Notes under the pieces: model-generated | The model's database searches: none | The model's input: only the letters and a program-made list of their open reading frames with translations | What the model was told of the DNA's origin: nothing | From: UKL13-2 sp031430555 | Lineage (GTDB): Bacteria > Pseudomonadota > Gammaproteobacteria > Burkholderiales > Usitatibacteraceae | Reading direction: 5' to 3' | DNA length: 64,000 bases | Assembly: GCA_031430555.1 (NCBI GenBank) | Contig: JANPBQ010000105.1 | Location: 5,747 to 69,746 of the forward strand | Program-made: the position numbers and the translations under genes | Shown: in pieces, positions 52,668 to 62,163 of the stretch | Position numbering within the stretch: the first letter of the stretch is position 1 | Layout of the letters: every line of letters begins with the position of its first letter

Positions 52668-53539
52668 ACGCCGGCGTTCAGGTGTCTGTTCCGGGCAGCT
52701 CGATGAACTGGAGCTGTGCAACCTTAAGTGCGGCCGACTTTCAACGCGCGAAGAGCCTGATATATGGCTTCGCCGGCATTTCATTGAGTGATAGCAAAAA
52801 AGTGATGGTTGCGTCACGTTTGTCAAAGCGCCTTCGTGCAAGCGGGCTGGAAAATTATTCGGCGTATCTGGATCGCGTTGCCGAGGAAAATTCGACTGAA
52901 CGGTCGTATTTTATCAATGCGTTGACCACCAACTTGACGAGTTTCTTTCGCGAGTCGTATCACTTTCCTGCGCTGTTTGAACATGTGGCGCGGATAGCGG
53001 CAAGTGGTAATACGGCAACCATTTGGAGCGCCGGCTGCTCCACCGGGCAGGAGCCTTACTCGATGGCAATCGTGTTGAGGGAGGCATTTGGGCCAGCGTG
53101 GCCGCCGATTCGCATCATCGCCTCCGATATTGATTCCGAAGCACTGGCATTCGCCGAGCGCGGCGTGTATCCGCTCGCAAAATTGTCGGGCCTGGCGCCC
53201 GCCCAGATCAAGCGAAATTTCCTGTGCGGCAGCGGCAAGAACGAGGGGCTGGCAATTGTGCGCCCGGAGATTCGCGGATGTGTGGATTTCCGTCACATCA
53301 ATTTAAGCGATTCCTCCTGGGACGTTCCCGGCCGGCTCAGTGCGATTTTCTGCCGCAACGTCATGATTTATTTTTCCAAGTCAACGCAGGTCCAGGTATT
53401 GCATGGATTTGCGGAGAAGCTTTCTCCAGATGGACTGTTGTTTGCAGGCCATTCGGAAAACATCACTTTGGTTACCGGCGATATTTATTGCAGTCATGGC
53501 AATACCATTTACCGCAAAGCATCGGGGGCGCACCGATGA
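52664..53539 (+). CDS. cheR: Chemotaxis protein methyltransferase CheR
   Basis: This 291-residue protein methylates receptor glutamates using SAM. It has an N-terminal helical domain ('YLDRVAEENSTERSYFINALTTNLTSFFRE'), the SAM motif 'WSAGCSTGQEPYSMAIVL', and later 'IIASDIDSEALAFAERGVYP' and 'AIFCRNVMIYFSK'. GTG 52664 overlaps the upstream stop; ATG 52703 is an alternative. It ends overlapping cheD. Confidence 0.93.
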   Translation: MNAGVQVSVPGSSMNWSCATLSAADFQRAKSLIYGFAGISLSDSKKVMVASRLSKRLRASGLENYSAYLDRVAEENSTERSYFINALTTNLTSFFRESYHFPALFEHVARIAASGNTATIWSAGCSTGQEPYSMAIVLREAFGPAWPPIRIIASDIDSEALAFAERGVYPLAKLSGLAPAQIKRNFLCGSGKNEGLAIVRPEIRGCVDFRHINLSDSSWDVPGRLSAIFCRNVMIYFSKSTQVQVLHGFAEKLSPDGLLFAGHSENITLVTGDIYCSHGNTIYRKASGAHR

Positions 53540-54153
53540 GCGGCAGCCAAACCAGGCGGGCGTCAAAACCACGCCCGCCCGATGCCTATTTTGATAGCGG
53601 CTTTTACTGCGAGGCCATCAAGATCCTTCCCGGTGAGTTTTACGCCACCGACCGCGATATCGCGCTGGTCACGGTGTTGGGGTCGTGCGTGGCTGCCTGC
53701 ATTCGCGATCGGGTCTCGGGAGTTGGCGGCATGAACCATTTCATGTTGCCGCGTGACGACAACCGCCAACCGGATTCGCGCTCGGCGCGCTACGGCGCGT
53801 ATGCGATGGAAGTACTCATCAACCAACTGTTGTCGATGGGCGCACGCCGTGCTTTCCTGGAGGCCAAAGTGTTCGGCGGCGGCGCGGTGATCAGGGATTT
53901 CACGACGATAAATATCGGGGAATCGAATGCAACCTTTGTCACCGATTTCCTGAACAGGGAAAAGATCCAGGTATCTGCTGAAGACCTGATGGGTACTGAG
54001 CCGCGGAAGGTGTACTTCTTTCCGCGTACCGGCCGCGTCATGGTGCGGATGATAAAAAGCCTCCACAACCGCACCATCCTTGACCGCGAACTTTCGTACA
54101 CGCGGATTATCAACACGCTGCCCCAGGGCGGCGATATCGAAATATTCAAATGA
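53536..54153 (+). CDS. cheD: Chemoreceptor glutamine deamidase CheD
   Basis: This 205-residue protein deamidates receptor glutamines. The catalytic triad is present: Thr46, Cys51 ('TVLGSCVAACIRD') and His68 ('GGMNHFMLP'). ATG 53536 overlaps cheR; its stop overlaps cheB. The coupling cheR-cheD-cheB indicates an array with full adaptation. Confidence 0.94.
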   Translation: MSGSQTRRASKPRPPDAYFDSGFYCEAIKILPGEFYATDRDIALVTVLGSCVAACIRDRVSGVGGMNHFMLPRDDNRQPDSRSARYGAYAMEVLINQLLSMGARRAFLEAKVFGGGAVIRDFTTINIGESNATFVTDFLNREKIQVSAEDLMGTEPRKVYFFPRTGRVMVRMIKSLHNRTILDRELSYTRIINTLPQGGDIEIFK

Positions 54154-55229
54154 AAATCAAGGTCCTTGTCATCGATGATTCGAGTGTCATCCGCTGCATC
54201 ATTTCTGAGATTGTCAACGAGCAGCCCGACATGATGGTGGTGGGTTCGGCGCCCGATCCACTGGTCGCGCGCGAGATGATCCGCCAACTGAATCCTGACG
54301 TTTTGACGCTTGACATCGAAATGCCGCACATGAACGGACTGTCTTTCCTGAAGCGTCTGATGCGGGTCCGGCCGATGCCGGTGGTGATGCTGTCTTCGCA
54401 TACGCAGGAGGGGTCGGAAATTGCCTTTCGCGCATTGTCACTTGGGGCAATTGATTTCGTAGGTAAACCCCTGTTGGGGTCCGGAAATACCAACGAAGAC
54501 TACGCACGCACCATTACAGCCACTATTCGCGGCGCCTATGCCGCGCGTGAAAGTGTCCAGCGCCTCGATGCAATGAAGGCGCCAGACGCGGAAGTAGTGT
54601 TGCCGGCGCTCGCTAATGACACCATCGGCCGTAGCAAGGTCATCGTTATCGGTGCATCGACCGGCGGCGCTGAGGCAATTCGCGAACTGCTTGCGCCGAT
54701 GCCGGCGAACTGTCCACCGATACTGGTCTCGCTGCACATGCCGGTGGCGTTCACCCGCCACTTTGCCGCACGACTCGACACGCTGTGCAAGGCCCGTGTA
54801 AAGGTGCCGCAGGATGGTGAGCCGACATTGCCAGGCCATATTTACATCGCACCCGGCGATTCGTGCATGACAGTACAGCGTTATGGCGCGCGCGGATTCG
54901 GCATCCGGCTGGAAAGTAATGCGCAGCGGCCGTCAGTCGATATGCTTTTCAACTCGGCTGCGAGAGAAGCAGGTCCGGACGCCATCGGCGTTGTCCTGAC
55001 CGGGATGGGATCGGATGGCGCCGAAGGCCTGCTGGCGATGCGCGAGGCAGGGGCTCACACCATCGCTCAGGACGAATCTACCAGCATGGTGTTTGGCATG
55101 CCGCGCGCAGCCGCCGAACTAAACGCGGCGGTCGAGGTGGCGCCGCTTGGCCTGATTGCCAAGCTGGCACTCGGTCATCTCGCTTCGGCGTCGGCGGAAT
55201 CGATGAACCCCCATGCCATGGCCGCCTGA
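54150..55229 (+). CDS. cheB: Protein-glutamate methylesterase CheB (first copy)
   Basis: This 359-residue protein has a receiver (Asp55 in 'VLTLDIEMPHMNG') and a methylesterase domain with Ser170 ('GASTGGAEAI'), His196 and Asp289 ('TGMGSDGAEG'). It removes methyl groups from receptors when phosphorylated by CheA. The gene is coupled to cheD. A second cheB lies 1.35 kb downstream. Confidence 0.95.
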   Translation: MKIKVLVIDDSSVIRCIISEIVNEQPDMMVVGSAPDPLVAREMIRQLNPDVLTLDIEMPHMNGLSFLKRLMRVRPMPVVMLSSHTQEGSEIAFRALSLGAIDFVGKPLLGSGNTNEDYARTITATIRGAYAARESVQRLDAMKAPDAEVVLPALANDTIGRSKVIVIGASTGGAEAIRELLAPMPANCPPILVSLHMPVAFTRHFAARLDTLCKARVKVPQDGEPTLPGHIYIAPGDSCMTVQRYGARGFGIRLESNAQRPSVDMLFNSAAREAGPDAIGVVLTGMGSDGAEGLLAMREAGAHTIAQDESTSMVFGMPRAAAELNAAVEVAPLGLIAKLALGHLASASAESMNPHAMAA

Positions 55230-55230
55230 T

Positions 55231-56568
55231 ATGCATTCCCTTGATACCAATCCTGCGGTCGGTGCCCACCGCGAAATTGCCTCTGCCCAAGCATGGAGGG
55301 AATTTAATTCGCACAGGTCGTTGGCGGCAATAATTCAGGCGATACCGATGGTGTCAGGTCCGGCCACATGCCGATGGAACGCACTATCGCTTTCAAGCTC
55401 GTTTCAGCCAATCGTCGGCGTTGCCGAACAGCGGGTCATCGGCTATGAGGGATTGGTGCGTGCGAATGATGTCTCCGGTCGACGCGTGACCCCGCCAATG
55501 GTCTTCGAGGCAGCGGTCGAGGAATCAGAGAAGCTTTATCTGGATTGGCTGTTACGCGCATTGCATATGCGAAACCTGCGAACTCTCGGCGACAATTCCG
55601 GACTGTTGTTTATCAATGTTTCCCCGAATGCTGCGATTCACGACCCGCGGTTTGCGGAGGTATTTACCTCGCTCATTGCCCACTTCGGTCTCGCGCCAAA
55701 AAATATTGTCGTCGAGATCACCGAGAACGCGGCCACTCATGAAGTCCGCCTCGTCGACGCGGTAAATTTGTACAAGACAATAGGCTGTAGTGTTGCCATT
55801 GACGATTTTGGTGCGGGCGCCTCGGACGTGCGGCGTGTCTGGCGCCTCAGACCCGACATCGTCAAGCTGGATCGCTCACTGATGGTTGCTGCAGCCGAGG
55901 ACGATCACGCGCTAAGGGTGCTTAAGAACATCGTCAATATGATGCACGACTGCGGCGCGCGGGTAGTACTGGAGGGCGTGGAGGAGCGTCACGAGGCGCT
56001 GGCGGCCCTCGAAACAAATGCGGATTTTCTGCAAGGTTATTTTTTCGGTAAACCGGAGACAAATCGGCTGCCGGATGAAAAAGCGAAACATCGTCTGGCC
56101 GAGTTGGTGCCAAAGAGCCAGATGGATTGCCTTGAATCCACCGCTTCACCGTCGCAGCAGTTGAAGGATTGGGATCCACATTGCGAGGCGCTGATCGCGG
56201 CATCAATGGCGATCGAGACAGGTGCATCGTTTTCGGAGGCGGTTCAGTTATTGCAAAGTCTCCCAGGAACGGAATGTTGTCGACTGCTGTCGGCGGATGG
56301 AGAGTTGCTCTCAGCAAACTTTGATCACCACGGTCGGGACAAGCCGGCGAATCGGGCAAATCGGGCAATTGGCCCCTCAATTTACCGCACCGGCGCGCAG
56401 GCCAGGCGTCTTGCAAACGTGGCGCTGAATGATCCCGGCCGAGTCAAGTTTACAATGCCTTATAGGTTAACCAGCGCATTCGACTCTGCCAGGCATGGCG
56501 TGACCTTTTGCCTCGGGTTCAGCCATGGCGCGCAGATCGTTGCCGTATGCGTTGATGTCATCATCTAG
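55231..56568 (+). CDS. EAL-domain c-di-GMP phosphodiesterase
   Basis: From ATG 55231 this soluble protein has 445 residues. The EAL domain (about 45-300) has Glu73 in 'YEGLV', 'LFINVSPNA', 'EITENAA', 'AIDDFGAGASD', 'IVKLDRSL', 'VLEGVEE' and 'FLQGYFFGKP', so the metal and catalytic residues look complete. The C-terminal about 130 residues form an additional, possibly GAF/PDC-like sensor. It sits between the two cheB genes, with gaps of one and eleven bases, so it belongs to the operon and may link c-di-GMP to the array. Confidence 0.88.
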   Translation: MHSLDTNPAVGAHREIASAQAWREFNSHRSLAAIIQAIPMVSGPATCRWNALSLSSSFQPIVGVAEQRVIGYEGLVRANDVSGRRVTPPMVFEAAVEESEKLYLDWLLRALHMRNLRTLGDNSGLLFINVSPNAAIHDPRFAEVFTSLIAHFGLAPKNIVVEITENAATHEVRLVDAVNLYKTIGCSVAIDDFGAGASDVRRVWRLRPDIVKLDRSLMVAAAEDDHALRVLKNIVNMMHDCGARVVLEGVEERHEALAALETNADFLQGYFFGKPETNRLPDEKAKHRLAELVPKSQMDCLESTASPSQQLKDWDPHCEALIAASMAIETGASFSEAVQLLQSLPGTECCRLLSADGELLSANFDHHGRDKPANRANRAIGPSIYRTGAQARRLANVALNDPGRVKFTMPYRLTSAFDSARHGVTFCLGFSHGAQIVAVCVDVII

Positions 56569-56579
56569 AAAGAGGTTGC

Positions 56580-57638
56580 ATGGCCATCCGCGTGCTGATC
56601 GTCGACGATTCGCCCATCATGCAGCGCCTGCTCGCGGCGCTCATTGACGATGAGGCCGACCTGAAAATTGCCGGTGTGGCGCGCGATCCATTCGAGGCGC
56701 GCGAAATGATCAAGACACTCAAACCCGATGTGATCACGCTGGATGTGGAAATGCCACGCATGGACGGAATCACGTTTCTTGAGAAATTGATGCGCCTGCG
56801 GCCGATGCCGGTGGTGATGGTGTCATCGCTGACGGAATCCAACGCCAGCATCACGCTGCGCGCGCTGGAGCTGGGCGCGGTCGACTTCGTCGCCAAGCCC
56901 AAGGGTAATGAGCGCACGGGTTTTGCCGAGTTTGGTGCCGAGTTGTGCGAAAAACTGCGCGCATCGGTTTCAGCACGACTGAAGCGACCGCATGCCATGC
57001 CCCCGCCGGCGGGGCCGGCAGCGATGGCGTTCCCGCCACTTGCGGTCATTGCCATCGGCGCGTCCACTGGCGGCACCGAGGCACTCAAGGAAGTGCTGGT
57101 GCGTTTACCGTCGAACTCGCCGCCCGTCATCATCGTTCAGCACATGCCAGAGATGTTCACGCGCATGTTCGCCAGCAGCCTCAACAACATCTGTGCGCTT
57201 AAGGTCACTGAGGCGGCCGATGGCGAACGCCTGTGTGCAGGGCATGCCTACATCGCGCCGGGAAATTGGCACGTCACGGTAATTAAACTGGGCAACCACC
57301 TGCAGTTTTGTACTAGCCAGGAGGATCCGGTCAATCGTCACCGCCCCTCCGTGGACGTGCTGTTCCATTCAGTGGCCTCGCAAGTGGGACCGCATGCGGC
57401 CGGCGCGTTGCTGACCGGAATGGGGCGAGACGGTGCCGATGGCATGGGCGCGCTCAAACGAGCAGGTGCCTTCACGATTGCGCAAGACCGCGACTCCTCT
57501 GTGGTGTTCGGCATGCCCAGGGTAGCGATCGAAGCGGGGCATGTGGATTGTGTTGCACCGATCGAGGAGATCGCAGCGCATATGCTGAACGCTCTACGGA
57601 TCGACAACATGCGCTGCATTGACCAGCCCCCACGGTAA
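56580..57638 (+). CDS. cheB: Protein-glutamate methylesterase CheB (second copy)
   Basis: This 352-residue protein has a receiver with Asp55 ('VITLDVEMPRMDG') and methylesterase residues Ser162 ('GASTGGTEAL'), His188 and Asp284 ('TGMGRDGADG'), all present. It is clearly a paralogue of the first CheB but differs in the linker (Pro/Ala-rich 'AMPPPAGPAAMAFPP') and in the C-terminus. The two may act on different receptors or respond to different kinases. Confidence 0.93.
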   Translation: MAIRVLIVDDSPIMQRLLAALIDDEADLKIAGVARDPFEAREMIKTLKPDVITLDVEMPRMDGITFLEKLMRLRPMPVVMVSSLTESNASITLRALELGAVDFVAKPKGNERTGFAEFGAELCEKLRASVSARLKRPHAMPPPAGPAAMAFPPLAVIAIGASTGGTEALKEVLVRLPSNSPPVIIVQHMPEMFTRMFASSLNNICALKVTEAADGERLCAGHAYIAPGNWHVTVIKLGNHLQFCTSQEDPVNRHRPSVDVLFHSVASQVGPHAAGALLTGMGRDGADGMGALKRAGAFTIAQDRDSSVVFGMPRVAIEAGHVDCVAPIEEIAAHMLNALRIDNMRCIDQPPR

Positions 57639-57717
57639 TTCAGGCCGTGATAACTTCACCCCTCCCGCCCCACCCCCCCAATTTTCCACCGAAACGATGT
57701 AAACCTGACGGGTACAC

Positions 57718-60222
57718 ATGCGCATCAATTTTTCTAAATTCCTCATCGGAATGAAACAGAACCATCGGCATTTGCTCGGTGCGTTACTGATGGGGATTGC
57801 CTATTGGGCGCTGGCTTCTTACAGCGGCACACTAGCGGCGCTTGCCGGTGGCTATTCATATATTTGGCCTGCCGACGGCTTGGCGCTGGGCGTGCTGTTG
57901 TGTACCCGTGTCCGTTTCTGGCCCCTTTACCTGCTTTGCGCGTTTGTGGGCAACCTTGTAACGAGTAACGCGCCGCCGCTACAAAATTTGCTCTACGCGT
58001 TATTTAATGTCCTCGAGCCCGCGGTTGTCGCATGGATGGTCATTTCACTGCTCGGTGTGCAACCGCGCATCAACAACGTCAAGAGTGTGCTGGTCGTCAT
58101 CATGTCAATTGTTGGCGTGATGGCCTTGGCGACGTTGCTCGCCAGTTACGTACACAACCTCTTTTACCAGAAGGCACTTCTGGCAGTCTGGATAAGTTGG
58201 TATGTCGCGGACATGCTTGGGATGCTTGTTGTCGGGTTACTGGTCGTTTGCGTGTCATGCGAGTGGCGGTCTCATTGGGAAAATTTGTCCAGCGGCCGAC
58301 TGTGGGAGGCGACGGGCATGCTGGCGGGTCTGATTGTTATAACTCACCTGATGTTTGCCATCGTTCCCTATCAGACGGTTGTCTCGCTCAACCTTTCTTC
58401 CACACCATTGATAGGCCCGGGATTTTTCATGTTGTGGGCGGCGATACGATTCGGGCTGGCAGGGGCCGTCATTTCTGTGGCCATCCTGGCACTGCAAACG
58501 TTTTGGTATACAGCAAGCGGGGTCGGACCGTTGGCCCGTCTATATCCCGACACCGCGTCCGCGCTGCTGCATTTACAAGCGCTGCTGGCGTTGGCCGACT
58601 TCATCGCCCTGACCGCCGCCGCAGTGTCTGCGGAGCGCCGCCAGGCGCATCTGGATAGTAACGTGGCGCGAAAGCGCCTTGAGTTTGCCATTGAGGCAAG
58701 CGACATGCTCGTGTTTGAAGCCGAGCCGGCAACACAGAAACTCTTCTGGTCGGGCAATACCATGGACGTGCTGGGCCGAACCGAGAGCGACATTACCAAC
58801 ATCGATGACTGGTGGCCGTTCATTCATGACGAGGATCGCGATTGGGTGAAGGCGCGGTATGCCGAGTTGAGCAGCGGCTTAATTAACTCTGCAACTCTGG
58901 ATTACCGCGTGCGCTTTGAAGGCGGCGAATGGATGTGGCTAGGCGTTTCTGCCTATGCGGTTCCCGTGAAAGAACGCTGGTTGGAACCGGCACATCGCAA
59001 GACGCGCGTAATCGGCTTTATGAAAAATGTGACAGCGAAGCGGCGCATGGACGAAGAGAAGCGGGTTCTCGAAGAGCAACTACGTCATTCGGCAAAAATG
59101 GAGGCTATCGGCGGGCTCGCCGGGGGCATCGCTCACGATTTCAACAACATCCTCGGTGCGATCCTGGGTTATGCGGAAATGGCGCAAGCCCATCTGCCGC
59201 CCGGCACGGATGTCCGCCGCTATGTGGACACCATCGCTTCGGCGGGTGAACGCGGCAAGGCGCTGGTATCGCAAATTCTCACCTTCAGTCGGGTGAACCA
59301 TGCCGAAGTGCATCCGGTTGAAATCAAGATGCTGGTGGCGGAAGTGATGTCGACGCTGAAGGGCTTCATGCCGGCAAACGTGAGAGTCACTGAGGCCAAA
59401 CCCGAGGGAAACCTGTTTGTGCTGGGCAACGCCACCCATCTTTATCAACTGGTGATGAATCTGTCAGGCAATGCAGTTCAGGCGATGCCATCGGGTGGGG
59501 AGTTAAAGGTTTCATTGAACGTTATCGACAACGCGGTCGAAAGAGTGTTGCAGGGTGGTGTGCTGGCCTGTGGAAAATTCATAACCTTGGAAATTGAAGA
59601 CCAAGGGGTAGGAATCAGCCAGGAGGTACTGCCGCGAATATTCGAACCCTTTTTCACGACCAAGTCACGGGAAAAGGGAACCGGCTTGGGCTTGGCGATT
59701 GTCCACGGAGTGGTGTTGAGTCACGGCGGTGCAATTGAGGTTCAGTCGACGCCCGGCAAAGGCACCAAATTTACCGTCTACCTCCCGGAATACGCGGTGC
59801 AGGCCGGGACCGAACTGGACACACGAACGAGTATTCACCTTGGCAACGGGGAATCGATTCTGGTGGTCGATGATGAACCAGCCATGGTCGCACTGGCCGA
59901 AGATTTGCTGGCGCAGTTGGGCTATGAGCCGTTGGGTTTCACCTCGAGTGTTGAGGCACTAGCCGCCTATCTTGCCGCACCTGCGAGCTTCGACGCGTTG
60001 ATGACCGACGAGGTGATGCCGGAATTGACCGGTACCCAGCTCAGCCAAAAAATCCGCGAGGCGAATGCATCGCTTCCGATCCTGATTGTGAGTGGATTCG
60101 TGGGTGCCGGATTTGAATCGCGCGCAAAGGATGCCGGCGTTGCGTTGCTTTTAAAAAAGCCCTATCAAAAGGAGGAATTGGCTGTGGCCATGGGTAGTTT
60201 GTTTTTAAAGGACAAACAGTAG
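57718..60222 (+). CDS. MASE1-PAS hybrid sensor histidine kinase
   Basis: This 834-residue protein has an N-terminal MASE1 membrane domain of about eight segments (residues 17-300, with 'GGYSYIWPADGLALGVLL'), a PAS domain (about 320-445), a HisKA domain with His473 in 'GIAHDFNNILGAILGY', an ATPase domain ('KGTGLGLAIVHGVV') and a C-terminal receiver with Asp764 ('LMTDEVMPELTG'). MASE1 is found in kinases and GGDEF proteins and its ligand is unknown. It starts 79 bp after the second cheB and may be part of the same unit, perhaps phosphorylating its receivers. Confidence 0.92.
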   Translation: MRINFSKFLIGMKQNHRHLLGALLMGIAYWALASYSGTLAALAGGYSYIWPADGLALGVLLCTRVRFWPLYLLCAFVGNLVTSNAPPLQNLLYALFNVLEPAVVAWMVISLLGVQPRINNVKSVLVVIMSIVGVMALATLLASYVHNLFYQKALLAVWISWYVADMLGMLVVGLLVVCVSCEWRSHWENLSSGRLWEATGMLAGLIVITHLMFAIVPYQTVVSLNLSSTPLIGPGFFMLWAAIRFGLAGAVISVAILALQTFWYTASGVGPLARLYPDTASALLHLQALLALADFIALTAAAVSAERRQAHLDSNVARKRLEFAIEASDMLVFEAEPATQKLFWSGNTMDVLGRTESDITNIDDWWPFIHDEDRDWVKARYAELSSGLINSATLDYRVRFEGGEWMWLGVSAYAVPVKERWLEPAHRKTRVIGFMKNVTAKRRMDEEKRVLEEQLRHSAKMEAIGGLAGGIAHDFNNILGAILGYAEMAQAHLPPGTDVRRYVDTIASAGERGKALVSQILTFSRVNHAEVHPVEIKMLVAEVMSTLKGFMPANVRVTEAKPEGNLFVLGNATHLYQLVMNLSGNAVQAMPSGGELKVSLNVIDNAVERVLQGGVLACGKFITLEIEDQGVGISQEVLPRIFEPFFTTKSREKGTGLGLAIVHGVVLSHGGAIEVQSTPGKGTKFTVYLPEYAVQAGTELDTRTSIHLGNGESILVVDDEPAMVALAEDLLAQLGYEPLGFTSSVEALAAYLAAPASFDALMTDEVMPELTGTQLSQKIREANASLPILIVSGFVGAGFESRAKDAGVALLLKKPYQKEELAVAMGSLFLKDKQ

Positions 60223-60465
60223 GCCATGATCCACAAGCAACGCTGATTTTGATTTTCGGCGGTAGCTCGCCACCCGTCGCGCGAACGATGCTTTAGTGAC
60301 ACTCGAAGGACCACAAGGGGTTGAATGCCTGCTTTAGGTCTTAAGCTGGCTTTGAATCAAAGGACTGATTTCGGCCAGAAGCGGTCTGTCAGCTTGATCT
60401 CCCAACTGAAACTCGGCACGATGCGCTAATGAAAAGAGCCTTTCTGCCGTTACGTTAGGACGTCC

Positions 60466-61305
60466 ATGCCAGCCAAGATGTCGCCGGTCGAGGCGTTTCT
60501 TTCCGATTTTCACGACGCGCGCCCAGGCCTTACGTCAAAGGCCTTTGGCGAACTGCCGGTAACTTTCCGCGAGCGGGAATTGCGATCCTCGTACGAAATT
60601 CTGGCCGCTGTTGTTCCCTATTCCAAGGCAAACATTGAGGTCCTCGATCTTGCATGCGGGGATGGGTATCTGCTTTCACTGCTTGCTTCGCGATCCCAAC
60701 CCAGTCTTGTGCTGAGTGGTATAGATATGAGCTTTTCCGAACTGGCAGTTGCTCGAAGGCAACTTGGCGATCGCGTCGTTCTACAACAGTCAAAGGCGCA
60801 GTATCTGGCGTTCTCAAATGACCACTTCGACTATGTCCTTTGCCACTTGGCGCTCATGCTCATGGACGATGCGGAGCAGGTAGTGCGGGAAATTCGTCGT
60901 GTGCTGAAAACCGGCGCCACGCTCGCCGCCATCGTTGGTGCCCCGCCGCCACAATCCCCTGCACTTTCGGCCTATCTTGAAGCGGTTTCGCGGCATCCTC
61001 GCCAGGCGCACCTATCTGAGGTCCGGTTTGGTGACCGTCGCTTTCGCGATCGCAAAGGCATCTCCGAGGTTTTTTCGGCTGCATTCCAGCAACTTTCTGT
61101 TGAGGATATTCATATAGCCCAGCGGTTGACGCCGGAAGCGCTTTGGCGCTGGTTTCTGGATATGTACGATCTCTATCTTTTGAGTGAGGCGGTTCGGCAC
61201 AAAGTGGAACTTGATTTTTTTTCTGCAGTCTCGTCACAGTGCGGGCCAGACGGAAAGCTCGAATACCTGACGACACTACGTTTTATCAGTGCCACCGCAG
61301 CGTGA
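60466..61305 (+). CDS. SAM-dependent class I methyltransferase
   Basis: This 279-residue protein has motif I 'VLDLACGDGYLLSLLA', an acidic motif II 'LSGIDMSFSELAVARR', motif post I 'YVLCHLALMLMDDAEQVVREIRRVLKTGATL', and a C-terminal cap. The substrate is unknown. The gene stands alone after the kinase (243-bp gap with a copy of a dispersed TCGGCCA repeat at 60369). Confidence 0.85.
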   Translation: MPAKMSPVEAFLSDFHDARPGLTSKAFGELPVTFRERELRSSYEILAAVVPYSKANIEVLDLACGDGYLLSLLASRSQPSLVLSGIDMSFSELAVARRQLGDRVVLQQSKAQYLAFSNDHFDYVLCHLALMLMDDAEQVVREIRRVLKTGATLAAIVGAPPPQSPALSAYLEAVSRHPRQAHLSEVRFGDRRFRDRKGISEVFSAAFQQLSVEDIHIAQRLTPEALWRWFLDMYDLYLLSEAVRHKVELDFFSAVSSQCGPDGKLEYLTTLRFISATAA

Positions 61306-61464
61306 GCTTTCCTGGACGGATGTAATTACTGCAACAGGCACATGCGGATTCGTACATGAATTGGGCCATTGTCGATTTTTGTGCCGCTCTCCGCAAAATG
61401 TCCTGTCCTAAAATCTACGGGCTCGTTTCGGCCAAGAGCGGAACTTCGAAAGCAGTGCCCAAAG

Positions 61465-61514
61465 ATGATTGCAATGTAATCAAATTGGCCGTAAACTGCT
61501 ATCAATGATTGCAA
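61465..61514 (+). promoter_or_regulatory. Direct repeats before the toxin-antitoxin pair
   Basis: ATGATTGCAA occurs at 61465-61474 and 61505-61514, forty base pairs apart, in front of the antitoxin gene and its AGGAGG ribosome site. Ribbon-helix-helix antitoxins bind such repeats to repress their own operon, so this is a candidate operator. Confidence 0.45.
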
Positions 61515-61528
61515 CATAGGAGGCCAAT

Positions 61529-61741
61529 ATGGCGACCAATCTTGTCGTTCGCAACGTTGATGAAGAAATAGCACTAGCGCTTAAGCAACAAGCGGCTTCG
61601 CACGGAAGAAGTGCAGAAGCAGAACATCGCGAAATTCTGAAATCCGTCCTACAGCGCCCGAAGCGTCGGTCTGTTGCCGCGATTCTGTCGAGTATGCCGA
61701 ACGTTGGTGAAGACGCCGATTTCAATTTTCGCAACGGGTAG
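61529..61741 (+). CDS. FitA-type ribbon-helix-helix antitoxin
   Basis: This 70-residue protein begins 'MATNLVVRNVDEEIALALKQQAASHGRSAEAEHREIL', the FitA DNA-binding pattern, and ends with an acidic, aromatic tail ('NVGEDADFNFRNG') that likely plugs the toxin active site. A perfect AGGAGG stands before ATG 61529. The toxin gene follows after eight bases. Confidence 0.93.
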   Translation: MATNLVVRNVDEEIALALKQQAASHGRSAEAEHREILKSVLQRPKRRSVAAILSSMPNVGEDADFNFRNG

Positions 61742-61749
61742 AACCGCGC

Positions 61750-62163
61750 GTGTACTTGGTCGACACAAACGTCATCAGCGAAGCTCGCAAGGGCGTGAAG
61801 GCAAACTCCGGCGTCCAGAAATTTTTCAAGACTGTTGACGCTGCCGACCTCTACCTTTCGGCGCAGACCATCGGCGAAATTCGGCGCGGGCTTGAGAATA
61901 TCAGACATCGCGGCGACCTTTCGCAAGCCAAGCGGTTGGAGAAATGGCTTGATCTGGTCGCGGCTGATTATGCCGATAGAGTGTTATCTTTCGACGAAGA
62001 ATGCGCCCAGGTGTGGGGGCGCTTAATGTCACCAAATCACCAGCATCCGATTGACAAACAGATCGCCGCGATTGCGCTGATCTACGATTTGAAAGTTGTA
62101 ACCAGAAACCTGGAAGACTTTCAGGGAACAGGAGTGGAACTGGTAAACCCGTTCGTCCAATGA
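61750..62163 (+). CDS. FitB/VapC-type PIN-domain toxin
   Basis: This 137-residue ribonuclease has the PIN-domain acids: Asp in 'MYLVDTNVISE', Glu in 'AQTIGEIRRGLE', and Asp in 'HPIDKQIAAIALIYDL' plus 'VVTRNLEDF'. GTG 61750 follows the antitoxin stop. It is expected to cleave RNA and be held inactive by FitA. Confidence 0.93.
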   Translation: MYLVDTNVISEARKGVKANSGVQKFFKTVDAADLYLSAQTIGEIRRGLENIRHRGDLSQAKRLEKWLDLVAADYADRVLSFDEECAQVWGRLMSPNHQHPIDKQIAAIALIYDLKVVTRNLEDFQGTGVELVNPFVQ

